From NCBI RefSeq assembly GCF_006385135.1, contig NZ_CP041025.1, positions 1,519,501-1,583,500 of the forward strand: 64,000 nt of DNA, written 5' to 3'. The stretch comes from Paremcibacter congregatus (GTDB lineage: Bacteria; Pseudomonadota; Alphaproteobacteria; Sphingomonadales; Emcibacteraceae). The translations under genes and the position numbers were made by a program. Below the pieces are notes generated by a model. It saw only the letters and a list, made by a program, of their open reading frames with translations, did no database searches and was not told the origin of the DNA. The number at the start of each line of letters is the position of its first letter. The first letter of the stretch is position 1. Of this stretch, positions 18,458-29,439 are shown piece after piece.

Positions 18458-18790
18458 GCCGGTCGCGACTCATCATGGTCATCAATAATTCCAAAATAAT
18501 AATGTTTTACAATAATATTTCAATGTTTATTTATGAATAATGTGCGGCCGGTTATCTGGAGATGGTCGTTGAATAGGAAAAATAAGAGCATCTGCCTCTC
18601 AAGGCAGTTGTCGTATACAGAGGTGTCTGGAAACGGTTTTTGAGGTGAATTACTTGGCGATAAGGCAGAAACCTTTTCATACTGACCCAAAGCGGGAAGC
18701 GCTACAGCGCTCCATGGTGTCCCATATGTCAGGTTTCTGCCTTTAATTTTCTGAATTGACGGTCTGACCAGCCATCATTCTTTTATTACT
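18458..18790. other. 333-nt non-coding gap with strong inverted repeats
   Basis: No convincing gene. The gap holds a CTGCCT/AGGCAG hairpin (18592-18607) and a 13-bp perfect inverted repeat (18662-18674 and 18731-18743) with a structured 56-nt loop. A small RNA or extended 3' structure is possible; no match to a known RNA class was recognised. Confidence 0.5.
18662..18743. repeat. 13-bp perfect inverted repeat with 56-nt loop
   Basis: AAGGCAGAAACCT and AGGTTTCTGCCTT are exact complements. The loop contains a further AGCGCT...AGCGCT pairing. On the plus strand the right arm runs into TTTAATTTT. It lies 48 nt beyond the scoB stop codon on the other strand. Confidence 0.6.
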
Positions 18791-19435
18791 TTAGGAAACG
18801 GCCTCGGAGACTTTGAAATTGGCTTCGGTGCGTTCGCGGGCTTCCTCAATGGTGACGTCGGGGGCAAGTTCCGTCAGGGTAATGCCTGTTTCGTCAATGG
18901 TGAAAACGCCAACGTCGGTAATCACCATATCAACCACGCCAACCCCGGTCAGCGGCAAGTTGCATTCGTGGAGCAGTTTGGGGCTGCCATCGCGGGCATT
19001 GTGATCCATGATAATGACGACTTTTTTCACGCCCGCCACCAGATCCATAGCACCGCCCATGCCTTTTACCATTTTCCCAGGGATCATCCAGTTGGCGAGA
19101 TCGCCTTTTTCCGACACCTGCATGGCGCCGAGGATGCTCAGGTTGATATGCCCGCCGCGGATCATGGCAAAACTGTCAGCAGAGGAAAAATAACTGGTGC
19201 TTGGCAGTTCGGTGATGGTCTGCTTACCAGCGTTGATCAGGTCCGGGTCGACTTCTTCCTCATAAGGGAAGGGGCCCATGCCCAGCATGCCGTTTTCACT
19301 CTGCAGGGTGACTTCGACACCTTCGGGAATGTAATTGGCGACGAGGGTGGGAATGCCGATGCCCAGATTAACGTAGAAGCCGTCTTTCAGTTCCTGGGCG
19401 GCTCTGCGGGCCATGTCTTCTCTTGTCCAGGCCAT
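18791..19435 (-). CDS. scoB: 3-oxoacid CoA-transferase subunit B
   Basis: A 214-residue beta subunit of a succinyl-CoA:3-oxoacid CoA-transferase. The catalytic glutamate lies in LQSENGMLG at about residue 47, and GGAMDLVAGVKKV follows. With ScoA it moves CoA from succinyl-CoA to acetoacetate or similar 3-oxoacids. It starts 2 nt after the scoA stop. Confidence 0.95.
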   Translation of the reverse strand: MAWTREDMARRAAQELKDGFYVNLGIGIPTLVANYIPEGVEVTLQSENGMLGMGPFPYEEEVDPDLINAGKQTITELPSTSYFSSADSFAMIRGGHINLSILGAMQVSEKGDLANWMIPGKMVKGMGGAMDLVAGVKKVVIIMDHNARDGSPKLLHECNLPLTGVGVVDMVITDVGVFTIDETGITLTELAPDVTIEEARERTEANFKVSEAVS

Positions 19436-19437
19436 GC

Positions 19438-20142
19438 TTATTCTCCTCTTGTCCGGGTGGTAACTTTTTCGATGCGCTTTTCCAGGTCTTTCGACTGGAT
19501 GATGCGCTGAACGTAAATGCCCGGTGTGTGAATTTCGTCTGGGTCCAGTTCGCCGACTTCGACCAACTCTTCGACTTCGGCAATGGTGATTTTGCCTGCT
19601 GTGGCCATATTGGGATTCAGGTTACGGGCCGTTTTTCTGTAAATCAGATTGCCTTCCTTATCACCTTTCCAGGCCTTCACCAGTGAAACATCGGCCACCA
19701 GACCGGTTTCCATGATGTAGGTTTCACCGTTAAATTCTTTATGTTCTTTACCTTCTGCGATTAAGGTGCCGACCCCGGTCTTTGTGTAAAACCCGGGAAT
19801 GCCGGCCCCGCCGGCGCGGCATCGCTCGGCAAGAGTGCCCTGAGGGTTGAATTCAAGGTCCAGCTCTTGTGCCAGATACTGGCGTTCGAATTCCTTGTTT
19901 TCCCCGACATATGAAGAAATCATTTTCTTGATTTGCCGTGTCTGCAGGAGCAGCCCAAGCCCGAAATCATCAACACCGGCGTTATTACTGATGGCGGTAA
20001 TATCTTTTACGCCACTGTCCCGCAGAGCAGTGATCAGGTTTTCTGGGATGCCGCAGAGGCCAAATCCGCCGGCCATGATGGTCATGCCGTCTTTCAGCAC
20101 GCCTTCCAGGGCCGATGCGGCGTCTGTATAGGTTTTCTTCAT
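19438..20142 (-). CDS. scoA: 3-oxoacid CoA-transferase subunit A
   Basis: A 234-residue alpha subunit. The signature GMTIMAGGFGLCGIPENLI lies near residue 19, with the ITAISNNAGVDDFGLG and PGFYTKTGVGT tracts. It forms a heterodimer or heterotetramer with ScoB in ketone body or 3-oxoacid catabolism. First gene of the scoAB operon. Confidence 0.95.
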   Translation of the reverse strand: MKKTYTDAASALEGVLKDGMTIMAGGFGLCGIPENLITALRDSGVKDITAISNNAGVDDFGLGLLLQTRQIKKMISSYVGENKEFERQYLAQELDLEFNPQGTLAERCRAGGAGIPGFYTKTGVGTLIAEGKEHKEFNGETYIMETGLVADVSLVKAWKGDKEGNLIYRKTARNLNPNMATAGKITIAEVEELVEVGELDPDEIHTPGIYVQRIIQSKDLEKRIEKVTTRTRGE

Positions 20143-20394
20143 GATTAGTCTGCTCCTTCAGGAATGGTCATTTAGTTACAGATGAAACAATTATTGAGTA
20201 TATCTACACCACTCATTCTTATATGGCTAGCTTTAACCTACAGGAGAGGGATAAATCAACCAAGACTTAGGTGTTGGTTGGAAGATTTATAAGCGCAGAT
20301 TCCGAAAGGAACAATTAATTTCCGACCTGCCTTGATGATGCCCAATGATTTTGTTAGGGTGTAACGAATAAAACAGGTTTATTGAGGTTTTCCA

Positions 20395-20913
20395 TTGAAA
20401 AGAATTTTTAGCGTATTTTTATGTGTACTGTTCAGCGCTCTTTTGGGCGCAAATGCGGCCTTGGCGGATAGTCGCCAGTTGCTTGGGACCTATCGGGACT
20501 GGGACGCGTTTTTGTTGAAGAAAACGAATGGCGAAAAAGTCTGCTACATGATTTCTATTCCCAAATCAGCGACACCGAAAAGCCTGAAACACGGCAATCC
20601 GTTCCTGACAGTTTCTCATAAGCCGGCGCGGAAAATTAAGAATGAAGTTAATTTTGTGGTCGGGTATAATTTTAAGAAAAATTCCCGGGTATCTATGAAA
20701 ATAGATAAAAACCGGCCGTTCCGGTTGTTTACAGAAGGGGACGGCGCCTGGGGAGATGATGTGAAGGCAGACAATACCATGGCCCAGGCAATGAAGCGGG
20801 GCAGCACCATGGTGATGTCTGCACAGAGTGGTCGTGGCAATAACACCAGTTATCGTTTTTCTCTGTCTGGCTTCACCGCCGCTCATAATGCGATCACCAA
20901 AGCCTGCCATTAG
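20395..20913 (+). CDS. IalB-like invasion-associated locus B family protein
   Basis: A 172-residue exported protein with a signal peptide (MKRIFSVFLCVLFSALLGANAALA). The mature domain resembles the IalB family (YRDWDAFLLKK..., CYMISIPKS, FRLFTEGDGAWGDD), common in alphaproteobacteria, where the role is unclear outside Bartonella. The start is a TTG at 20395, supported by GAGG eight bases upstream. A 7-bp inverted repeat (20257-20280) lies upstream. Confidence 0.78.
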   Translation: MKRIFSVFLCVLFSALLGANAALADSRQLLGTYRDWDAFLLKKTNGEKVCYMISIPKSATPKSLKHGNPFLTVSHKPARKIKNEVNFVVGYNFKKNSRVSMKIDKNRPFRLFTEGDGAWGDDVKADNTMAQAMKRGSTMVMSAQSGRGNNTSYRFSLSGFTAAHNAITKACH

Positions 20914-21011
20914 GACTGGCTTTATTTGACTTATCGACCATTTGCTCGTATGAGCAGCCCATAATGTAATTAAAATGAGAGAGCTGTCTCGTAAGGGGCG
21001 GCTATTGTGCT

Positions 21012-22196
21012 ATGCGAACGTTACCCCTTGGAACAGAGCCGACAGTAGTTGCGCGGCCTATGCTGGATGTGGAAAAGACTCTGGTCGGGCTTGACCGGGC
21101 GGAAATCGGTGACCGACTGCGTGATATTGGCATTCCGGAAAAGCAGATCAAGATGCGTACGACCCAGGTCTGGCACTGGATCTATCATCAGGGCGTTAAA
21201 AGCTTTGACGAGATGCTGAATGTGTCCAAGGATATCCGCCAGAAACTAGCGGATAATTTTACCATTGGCCGGCCAGAAATTATCGAAGCGCTGGTTTCGA
21301 AAGACGGCACCCGCAAATGGCTGATGAAATTCCCGGACGGTAACGAGGTCGAGACGGTCTTCATTCCTGATGAGCAACGTGACCGTGGTACTCTCTGTGT
21401 TTCTTCACAAGTCGGCTGCACCCTGACCTGCAAGTTCTGTCATACGGGTACCCAGAGACTGGTGCGTAATCTGACGCCTGCGGAAATCGTTATGCAATTT
21501 ATGGTCGCCCGGGACCATCTAGGCGAATGGCCAACCCCGTCGGAAGGCCGGGTTCTGTCCAGCGTTGTGATGATGGGCATGGGAGAGCCTCTCTATAACT
21601 TTGACAATGTCAAAAAAGCTCTGAAGATCATTATGGACGAGCAGGGCATCAGCCTGTCCCGCCGTCGGATCACCTTGTCCACATCTGGCGTGGTGCCGGA
21701 AATGAAGCGCTGCGGCGAAGAGATTGGCGTTAACCTGGCAGTCTCCCTGCATGCGGTTAATAACGATGTTCGCAACGAAATCATGCCGATCAACAAGAAA
21801 TATCCGCTGGAGGAATTGCTTGCGGCATGTCGTGACTATCCCGGCGCCAAGATGTCACGCAAGATTACCTTTGAGTATATTATGTTGAAAGACATCAACG
21901 ACAGCGATGAAGATGCGCGTAATCTGGTCAAGTTATTGAATAAATATGGCATTTATGCCAAGGTAAACCTCATCCCGTTCAACCCGTGGCCGGGATCAGA
22001 TTACCAGCGTTCTGATGATGATCGGGTCCGGAAATTTTCTGAGTATGTCTTTGATGCGGGGATTTCAGCCCCGATCCGTACCCCGCGCGGCGAAGATATT
22101 CTCGCGGCCTGCGGACAATTGAAATCAGAGTCCGAAAAACAGCGTAAAAGCGAAATTTTGCGTCTGGAAAAAGAGGCTATGGTGGCAACGGATTAA
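21012..22196 (+). CDS. rlmN: 23S rRNA/tRNA adenine-C2 methyltransferase
   Basis: A 394-residue radical SAM enzyme. The cluster motif Cys-x3-Cys-x2-Cys is in [12 protein letters not shown], with the following [12 protein letters not shown] and the catalytic cysteine region near the C-terminus (DILAACGQL). It methylates A2503 of 23S rRNA and A37 of some tRNAs. The start ATG 21012 has a distant AAGGGG; the internal M17 is an alternative. nsrR follows after 36 nt. Confidence 0.95.
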   Translation: MRTLPLGTEPTVVARPMLDVEKTLVGLDRAEIGDRLRDIGIPEKQIKMRTTQVWHWIYHQGVKSFDEMLNVSKDIRQKLADNFTIGRPEIIEALVSKDGTRKWLMKFPDGNEVETVFIPDEQRDRGTLCVSSQVGCTLTCKFCHTGTQRLVRNLTPAEIVMQFMVARDHLGEWPTPSEGRVLSSVVMMGMGEPLYNFDNVKKALKIIMDEQGISLSRRRITLSTSGVVPEMKRCGEEIGVNLAVSLHAVNNDVRNEIMPINKKYPLEELLAACRDYPGAKMSRKITFEYIMLKDINDSDEDARNLVKLLNKYGIYAKVNLIPFNPWPGSDYQRSDDDRVRKFSEYVFDAGISAPIRTPRGEDILAACGQLKSESEKQRKSEILRLEKEAMVATD

Positions 22197-22232
22197 TTTG
22201 ACGAAACGCATGATCAAAAAAACGAGGTCTTG

Positions 22233-22709
22233 ATGAAATTAACTGCCTTTACGGATTATTCCCTGCGTTTGATGATGTATGTGGCAGTGCATGATGAACG
22301 TTTGGTGTCGATCAATGAGGTTTCCGAAGTCTTTGATATTTCCCGTAACCATTTGATGAAGATCGTGCATGAGCTGGGCAAGGGGGGATATTTGCAAACC
22401 GTGCGCGGAAAGAATGGCGGGTTTCGTTTGGGGCGGCCTGCGGCCGAGATCAACGTTGGTCAACTGGTCCGCTATACGGAAGAAGATATGTCCATCGTTG
22501 AATGTTTCAGTCAGGAAACCTCAAACTGCAAGATTGCGGCAAGCTGTAAGCTGTCCATTGCGCTCAGTCAGGCCTTAAAAGCCTTTCTCACGGTCCTTGA
22601 CGGCTATACGCTTGCTGATCTCAGCAGTGGTGTGGTGTTTCCGGAATTCCTTGGCGCCGCCACCAGGGGCCGCAAAATTCCGGAAGCGATATCGTCCGAC
22701 AGGGCCTAG
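22233..22709 (+). CDS. nsrR: Rrf2 family nitric-oxide-sensing repressor
   Basis: A 158-residue Rrf2 regulator with an N-terminal winged helix (about 1-80). Cys91, Cys99 and Cys105 plus Asp8 match the ligand set of the [4Fe-4S] cluster in Streptomyces NsrR. NO destroys the cluster and releases DNA. The likely target is in this window: an NsrR-like palindrome overlaps the norC promoter at 27428-27450. ATG 22233 follows ACGAGG. It lies downstream of rlmN and may be co-transcribed. Confidence 0.85.
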   Translation: MKLTAFTDYSLRLMMYVAVHDERLVSINEVSEVFDISRNHLMKIVHELGKGGYLQTVRGKNGGFRLGRPAAEINVGQLVRYTEEDMSIVECFSQETSNCKIAASCKLSIALSQALKAFLTVLDGYTLADLSSGVVFPEFLGAATRGRKIPEAISSDRA

Positions 22710-23806
22710 AACAGCGCCTTATGAATTTCCGCCACCACACGGTCGGCGGTTTTGCCATCCCACAGGTCCGGTTTGTGACCTGTCCGCCACTCACCACGCA
22801 ACACCTGGTCTACATGTTCCTGCAACTCTTCCAGCGGCACCAGTTTATTGGTGCCTTCGGTAATGGTAATGGGGCGTTCGGTATTTTCCCGAAGGGTCAG
22901 ACAAGGGATATTGAGATAGGTGGTTTCTTCCTGAATGCCGCCGGAATCCGTAATGATCAGTTTTGCTGATTTGACCAGGCTCATAAACGGGGTATAGCTC
23001 ACAGGCTCCACCAGTTTAAGACCTTTTACCTCCTGCAGACCATCCCAGAAACCATGTTCCTGCAGGCTGTTGCGTGTGCGCGGGTGAACGGCGAAAATCA
23101 GCTGGATTTTCTGGGATACTTCGATCAACTGATCAACAAGTTTTTTTAATGTATCATAGCCATCGACATTGGAAGGACGATGCAGGGTAACAACCCCGTA
23201 ATTGCCTTCTTCCAGGCCGAATTTTTCCGGTGATTTCTCGGCTTCGATCTTGTCACGGAGAAGTTCGAAGGAGTCCATCATGATATTGCCGACCCGCACC
23301 ACACGGCTGTCCGGATGGCCTTCACGTTTAAGGTTTTCGTCGGCATCAGGAGACGGAGTCCATAATGCATCACAAATGGCGTCCGTAACCAGGCGGTTGA
23401 TTTCTTCCGGCATACGTCTGTCGCCGCTGCGCAGACCTGCTTCTAAATGAGCGACAGGAATATGCAGTTTGGTTGCAACCTGAGAGCATGCCGCAGTGGG
23501 ATTGACATCGCCAACGACGACAAGAAAATCGGGGCGTTCCTGTTCCAGAACAATCTGTTCATACTTCATCATCACGTTGCCGATCTGATGGGCGTGAGTG
23601 CCACTGCCGATGCCCAGATGGAAGTGTGGCTGTGGCAACATAAGGTCTGCAAAGATACTGTCAGACATATTGGCATCGTAATGTTGGCCTGTATGAATGA
23701 TGCGTGGCGTGCACCAGTCCTGACGGTTCAGGGCATGATACAGCGGGGCAATCTTCATAAAGTTAGGGCGTGCCGCGGCAATGAGGTGAATGATTTTTTT
23801 GGTCAT
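22706..23806 (-). CDS. wecB: UDP-N-acetylglucosamine 2-epimerase, non-hydrolysing
   Basis: A protein of about 366 residues with the GT-B-like epimerase fold: N-terminal AAARPNFMKIAPL, VVGDVNPT, HLEAGLRSGDRRMPEEINR and C-terminal TDSGGIQEETTYL. It interconverts UDP-GlcNAc and UDP-ManNAc in the cytosol for polysaccharide synthesis. Placement after the Wzy-like gene assigns it to the EPS locus. The start is ATG 23806; a TTG at 23818 overlapping the previous stop is possible. It converges with nsrR and overlaps its end by 4 nt. Confidence 0.92.
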   Translation of the reverse strand: MTKKIIHLIAAARPNFMKIAPLYHALNRQDWCTPRIIHTGQHYDANMSDSIFADLMLPQPHFHLGIGSGTHAHQIGNVMMKYEQIVLEQERPDFLVVVGDVNPTAACSQVATKLHIPVAHLEAGLRSGDRRMPEEINRLVTDAICDALWTPSPDADENLKREGHPDSRVVRVGNIMMDSFELLRDKIEAEKSPEKFGLEEGNYGVVTLHRPSNVDGYDTLKKLVDQLIEVSQKIQLIFAVHPRTRNSLQEHGFWDGLQEVKGLKLVEPVSYTPFMSLVKSAKLIITDSGGIQEETTYLNIPCLTLRENTERPITITEGTNKLVPLEELQEHVDQVLRGEWRTGHKPDLWDGKTADRVVAEIHKALF

Positions 23807-23814
23807 AAGATTCG

Positions 23815-25101
23815 TCAAGTCCCAAGTACAGTTTGTTGTGAGGTTTTTGTGTGGTCTGCGGCCAGTTCCATTTTGACATGGCTGATCAACAGAACAATGA
23901 AAGCGAGGAGATAATAATACAGGTCCAGATAGGCTACATTAATGGTTAGCCCATTGAAAGCAAAGCCTACGATGCTGAACTGGCTGAAATAAAGCAGGGA
24001 ACTGGCCCATTTGAGGTCATCTCGTTGTTTGGCTTGCTTGGACACCTTATGGGCGGAAACGATAGCTGTCACCATAAGCAGAAGATAAATAAACAAGCCG
24101 ACATAGCCTTGCTCTTCGAGAATTTGGAAGTAAACGCTGTGCACGGATCTGTTTTTGTCAATGCCGGTCAGGTATTTTTGATAAAGCGGCTGATGAAACC
24201 GGGCATAGAACCCATGTCCGAGGATTGGACGCTCGTTCGCCAGTTGAACGGCATAGTTCCATTGTATGATCCGGGTGGAGGCGGACGCATCCTGTTCATA
24301 GGTTTGAATGGTTTCCATGCGGCTTTTCCACGAATCCGGCATAAAGGCCAACACGCCGAGACCACAAATAAAAATAAGAACTCCCATGACCAGTTTATGT
24401 TTCGTACGCACGAAAAAAGCCATACTCACACCAATAATACCGACAAGGCCACCGCGGGATTGCGTGCCAAGAATACAAATGAATGACAGGAACGAGGTAC
24501 CGTAAACACTGAGGCGCAGGATTTTTTTGTCCAAAACATCCTTCAGGGCAAAGATCATAGGTGTAACCATCAGCACGGCCAGAGAGACACCGTTATTGTC
24601 GCCCCAAGCTGTGCCTGGGGCTCCCCAGATGCGATAGCCGCCACCGGTGAGAATAGTAAACATGCCACCTTTGGCCCCAGTCAGGCCAACGGCAAAAACA
24701 AATACAAAGATAGAGGAAATAATCCAGTGTTTTTTATTTAAAAACAACAGCATCAACAGGATGAATACCATGGTTTTCGAGAAATATATCCATCGGGGGA
24801 AACTCAGGTCAAATGATGTGGCGAATATGGTCGACATGCAGGCCCAAAAATAGAAAATAAGCAGAATAATGGCAATGGGATGAAACATCGCTTTTTCTGC
24901 TTTTTTGAAATTGATCAAAACGCTGATAAAGGTTACGCCGGCAATCATATCCAGAACAGGCAAAGAATAAATCCAGCCAAAAGCTTCTTTATGGGGGTTC
25001 ATGATTGATAGCCAGAGCCAGCCTAATATCCCAATCTGTGGCTTTCTGAGGGTGGCCAGCAAAATGCAGAGCACTGCGGAGAAAATAAATATATCGCGCA
25101 T
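23815..25101 (-). CDS. Wzy/O-antigen ligase-like protein of the XrtA system
   Basis: A 428-residue polytopic membrane protein with about ten to eleven hydrophobic segments and a large periplasmic loop (about 290-340, GHGFYARFHQPLYQKYL) typical of the Wzy/WaaL family. The start MRDIFIFSAVLCILLATLRKPQIG and LWLSIMNPHKEAFGW match the exosortase-A-associated putative O-glycosylation ligases. It should polymerise or transfer lipid-linked glycans on the periplasmic side. It follows a 46-residue membrane peptide gene by 12 nt. Confidence 0.88.
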   Translation of the reverse strand: MRDIFIFSAVLCILLATLRKPQIGILGWLWLSIMNPHKEAFGWIYSLPVLDMIAGVTFISVLINFKKAEKAMFHPIAIILLIFYFWACMSTIFATSFDLSFPRWIYFSKTMVFILLMLLFLNKKHWIISSIFVFVFAVGLTGAKGGMFTILTGGGYRIWGAPGTAWGDNNGVSLAVLMVTPMIFALKDVLDKKILRLSVYGTSFLSFICILGTQSRGGLVGIIGVSMAFFVRTKHKLVMGVLIFICGLGVLAFMPDSWKSRMETIQTYEQDASASTRIIQWNYAVQLANERPILGHGFYARFHQPLYQKYLTGIDKNRSVHSVYFQILEEQGYVGLFIYLLLMVTAIVSAHKVSKQAKQRDDLKWASSLLYFSQFSIVGFAFNGLTINVAYLDLYYYLLAFIVLLISHVKMELAADHTKTSQQTVLGT

Positions 25102-25113
25102 AATATCTGGCTT

Positions 25114-25254
25114 CTAATTCCGGTTTTTTGTTATGTTTTTTTGTTCTTCTTCAATTCTGGAATCTTCTTTATAGGCCCAGTAAATGGCATAGAATATGCC
25201 CAGGTTGAACCCGAGAAAAAGCAGATTTGCAACGAGACTTGATACGAGGGCCAA
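25114..25254 (-). CDS. 46-residue single-span membrane peptide
   Basis: A small open frame starting at TTG 25254. It has a hydrophobic N-terminal half (LLFLGFNLGIFYAIYWA) followed by a charged tail (YKEDSRIEEEQKN). The pattern is that of a one-span inner-membrane peptide with a cytosolic acidic tail. It ends 12 nt before the Wzy-like gene and occupies space otherwise empty, which supports it. The start codon and RBS are weak, so it could be chance. Confidence 0.45.
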   Translation of the reverse strand: MALVSSLVANLLFLGFNLGIFYAIYWAYKEDSRIEEEQKNITKNRN

Positions 25255-25472
25255 TTTTGAAATCCAGTTTTATTAAATGTTTCTTTGGATGTAGCATTAT
25301 TATATTAATAAAAAATATAAGTTATCTGTATTAAAAGTTTTTTGGCTGTCTTTTTGTATTTTACTTAGAACCAGTGTGCTTGAGCAGTGTATCTGTGGTA
25401 AGAGCATATTGCTATTTTATTTTCTGTCTGTGGAGTGAAAATTTGTTTTCTCAAAAGAACCATCCGTGTCCT

Positions 25473-26432
25473 ATGCCGAAGACCCCGACTTTGACCGTTG
25501 TTATTGATACAGAGGAAGAGTTTGACTGGGCGGCGCCGTTTGATCGGGAGAGCCGTTCGGTTGACAATATTGGTCATCAACATCTGGCACAGACGATTTT
25601 CAGGAAATATGATATTGTTCCGACTTACTGTATTGATTATCCGGTGGTGGAGAATCAGGCGGCGGTCGCCGTACTGAAAAATCTGGCGGATAAAGGAGAA
25701 TGCCTTATCGGGACGCATTTGCATCCGTGGGTATCCCCGCCTTATGAGGAGGAAGTCAATCGGGTGAATTCCTATGCAGGCAATCTGCCATATCAATTGG
25801 AAAAGGATAAGCTCTCCTATTTGACGGATGCAATTGAAAAGGCGATGGGAACCCGCCCAACTATTTTTAAGGCTGGCCGATATGGTGCAGGACCACACAC
25901 GGCGGAAATATTGAGTGAGTTGGGGTATCTTGTTGATTGCAGTGTGGTGGCGGATACCAATTTTTCTTATGATCATGGTCCGAATTTTATTGGACTTTCA
26001 AGTCAACCCTATTGGTTTGAAGGGTGGGAATATAACATTCTGGAATTGCCGAATACCCGGGGATATGATGGATTGCTGGCCCGGTGGGGCAGCACCATTT
26101 ATCCCAGAATTGCCGGGGCTTCCGGCTTAAGATCTCTGATGGCGGGTGTGCTGGTTAAATCCGGCCTGCTGGAACGTATTCCTTTGACCCCGGAGGGAAT
26201 ACGGGCGGCTGATCAAATTCGCATGGTGCGACGTATGACGGCGGTGGGCAAGACTTATTTTAATTATGCCTATCATAGTTCTTCTCTGATGTTGGGGGGG
26301 GCACCCTACGTGAAAACGGCAGAGGATCTGGACTTATTTCTTGCGGATATGGATCAGTTCTTTGATTTCTTCCTCACTGAATTCGGGGGGCAGCACAAGA
26401 CGCCATTGGAGATGCACGAAATTCTATCTTAA
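25473..26432 (+). CDS. polysaccharide deacetylase family protein (WalW-like)
   Basis: About 319 residues. The N-terminus LTVVIDTEEEFDWAAPF, the GTHLHPWVSPP metal-site tract and FKAGRYGAGPHT are those of a NodB-type (CE4) fold in the WalW-like group. It has no signal peptide, so it probably acts in the cytosol or at the inner membrane on an EPS intermediate. ATG 25473 is chosen to give the conserved N-terminus; it lacks a clear RBS, and the frame is open to 25374. Confidence 0.8.
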   Translation: MPKTPTLTVVIDTEEEFDWAAPFDRESRSVDNIGHQHLAQTIFRKYDIVPTYCIDYPVVENQAAVAVLKNLADKGECLIGTHLHPWVSPPYEEEVNRVNSYAGNLPYQLEKDKLSYLTDAIEKAMGTRPTIFKAGRYGAGPHTAEILSELGYLVDCSVVADTNFSYDHGPNFIGLSSQPYWFEGWEYNILELPNTRGYDGLLARWGSTIYPRIAGASGLRSLMAGVLVKSGLLERIPLTPEGIRAADQIRMVRRMTAVGKTYFNYAYHSSSLMLGGAPYVKTAEDLDLFLADMDQFFDFFLTEFGGQHKTPLEMHEILS

Positions 26433-27304
26433 GGACTGGACTTAAGCCAGTTTGCTGTTGATTTTGCCACTTCAGCGCGCCACTTCTCACAGGAAAATGT
26501 ATGATCCGTATCGGCGATGTCGATGCGTTGATTAATTTTTAAGGCGATGGTCTCTTTCCATTGTGTGTCAGAGTTGATGAGGTCATCAAATTCCCGCGCT
26601 GTCAGGTCATTGCCACTCTGGATCAACAGGCTTTTCCCAGAAAAGGCAGCGAGCCCCGTTTGCATGCGGTCCGGAAAAGGACGTGTATCTGGCTGCTTTG
26701 AAGAGCTTGAGTTGTCATCTATGTTTTTTTGCGGGAGGAAAGCTTTTTGGACATTATCCCAAAGGCCGGAAAATGCCGCCTTCAGGTTCAGGCCGCCGGA
26801 AAAGACTTTGCGCCAGAGGTCCGGGCTTTTCAGGCGGTCCCAATAATAGTGTTTGACGTAAGCCTTGGCGAGGCCGCTATCTGACCTGACCCAGGGATTG
26901 GCGAGCACGATATGGGACACGGCGGGATGTGCTGCGCCCCCCAGCAACAAGGCAGACGCTCCTTCGCAAAGTCCCCACAAAGCCACAGTTTTAATTTGCG
27001 GACACTGGTGCAGAAAAGCATCAATCGCACTATGGATGTCAGGTGCGACCTGTTCAAAACCCGGATAGGTTCCTTGACTGTCGCCAACGCCGCTATAGTC
27101 AAAGCGCATGGCTGGAATGCCTTCCCGGGCGGCATGCCGTGCCATGTGAACATATTGTCGATGGGCTCCGATACGATACTGTGGCCCCCCCACGACGACC
27201 AGAAGGCCGACTGTGCCGGATAACGTATCAGGATGGTGCAGGATACCAATCATCTGGTGGTCCTGGGGGTTGGAAAAGGTGAATGTAGTTTCTTTTATGG
27301 TCAT
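26429..27304 (-). CDS. exosortase A system-associated hydrolase 1
   Basis: A 291-residue alpha/beta hydrolase of the type found in XrtA/EPS loci. The fold starts with LLVVVGGPQYRIGAHRQYVHMAR, and the nucleophile elbow is WGLCEGAS, giving Cys113 where most esterases have Ser. The role is unproven; it may cleave or transfer an acyl group together with the ACP, acyl-CoA ligase and hydrolase 2. It is divergent from norC and overlaps the end of the convergent deacetylase gene by 4 nt. Confidence 0.88.
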   Translation of the reverse strand: MTIKETTFTFSNPQDHQMIGILHHPDTLSGTVGLLVVVGGPQYRIGAHRQYVHMARHAAREGIPAMRFDYSGVGDSQGTYPGFEQVAPDIHSAIDAFLHQCPQIKTVALWGLCEGASALLLGGAAHPAVSHIVLANPWVRSDSGLAKAYVKHYYWDRLKSPDLWRKVFSGGLNLKAAFSGLWDNVQKAFLPQKNIDDNSSSSKQPDTRPFPDRMQTGLAAFSGKSLLIQSGNDLTAREFDDLINSDTQWKETIALKINQRIDIADTDHTFSCEKWRAEVAKSTANWLKSSP

Positions 27305-27404
27305 AAGCCCTTAGGTCACGTCAATTTTTCATCAGTTTACCCGAGTTCTATAATTAATAAACCCCAATTAATACTTAACAGAAAACGCGATGCACTAGGT
27401 TTTC

Positions 27405-27418
27405 TTGATGTCGATCAA
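27405..27418 (+). promoter_or_regulatory. FNR/NnrR-type box of the nor promoter
   Basis: TTGAT-GTCG-ATCAA is a perfect FNR/CRP-family palindrome. Its centre (27411.5) is 41.5 bp before a predicted transcription start at 27453, the class II activator position. Either an FNR or an NO-responsive NnrR/Dnr protein could bind. Confidence 0.75.
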
Positions 27419-27427
27419 TGTATAATA

Positions 27428-27450
27428 AACATGTATTAAATATACATGTT
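27428..27450 (+). promoter_or_regulatory. NsrR-like operator overlapping the nor -10
   Basis: AACATGTAT and ATACATGTT are perfect 9-bp arms around TAAAT, 23 bp in total, close to the 11-1-11 NsrR consensus. The right half covers a -10-like TATACA (27441-27446). Binding would block the promoter, fitting repression relieved by NO through the nsrR product encoded at 22233. Confidence 0.7.
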
Positions 27451-27540
27451 ATATGAAGGGGTGTATCAGTTGTTTATCAAGGGGAGACAAGTGAGTGGTG
27501 GCCATCTTCTGAAATAATAATAGTGCAGGAGAATTCTATT

Positions 27541-29339
<1,799 letters not shown>

Positions 29340-29439
29340 TCTATCAGCATCAACCATCGCTGATGTTAATACGAGGGCGGCGCCAGGGCACCTTGGTGCC
29401 GCCTTCTTCCTCTTAAGAGACAGAATAGGAACAATACTG

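Noticed and set aside
18662-18743. SRP RNA or 6S RNA
   Set aside because: The GGAAG/GCAGCC apical motif of SRP RNA and the open-bubble 6S layout are not recognisable, and the length is too short.
25344-25357. Sigma-54 promoter before the WalW-like deacetylase
   Set aside because: TTGGC is present but the -12 element reads GT instead of the near-invariant GC.
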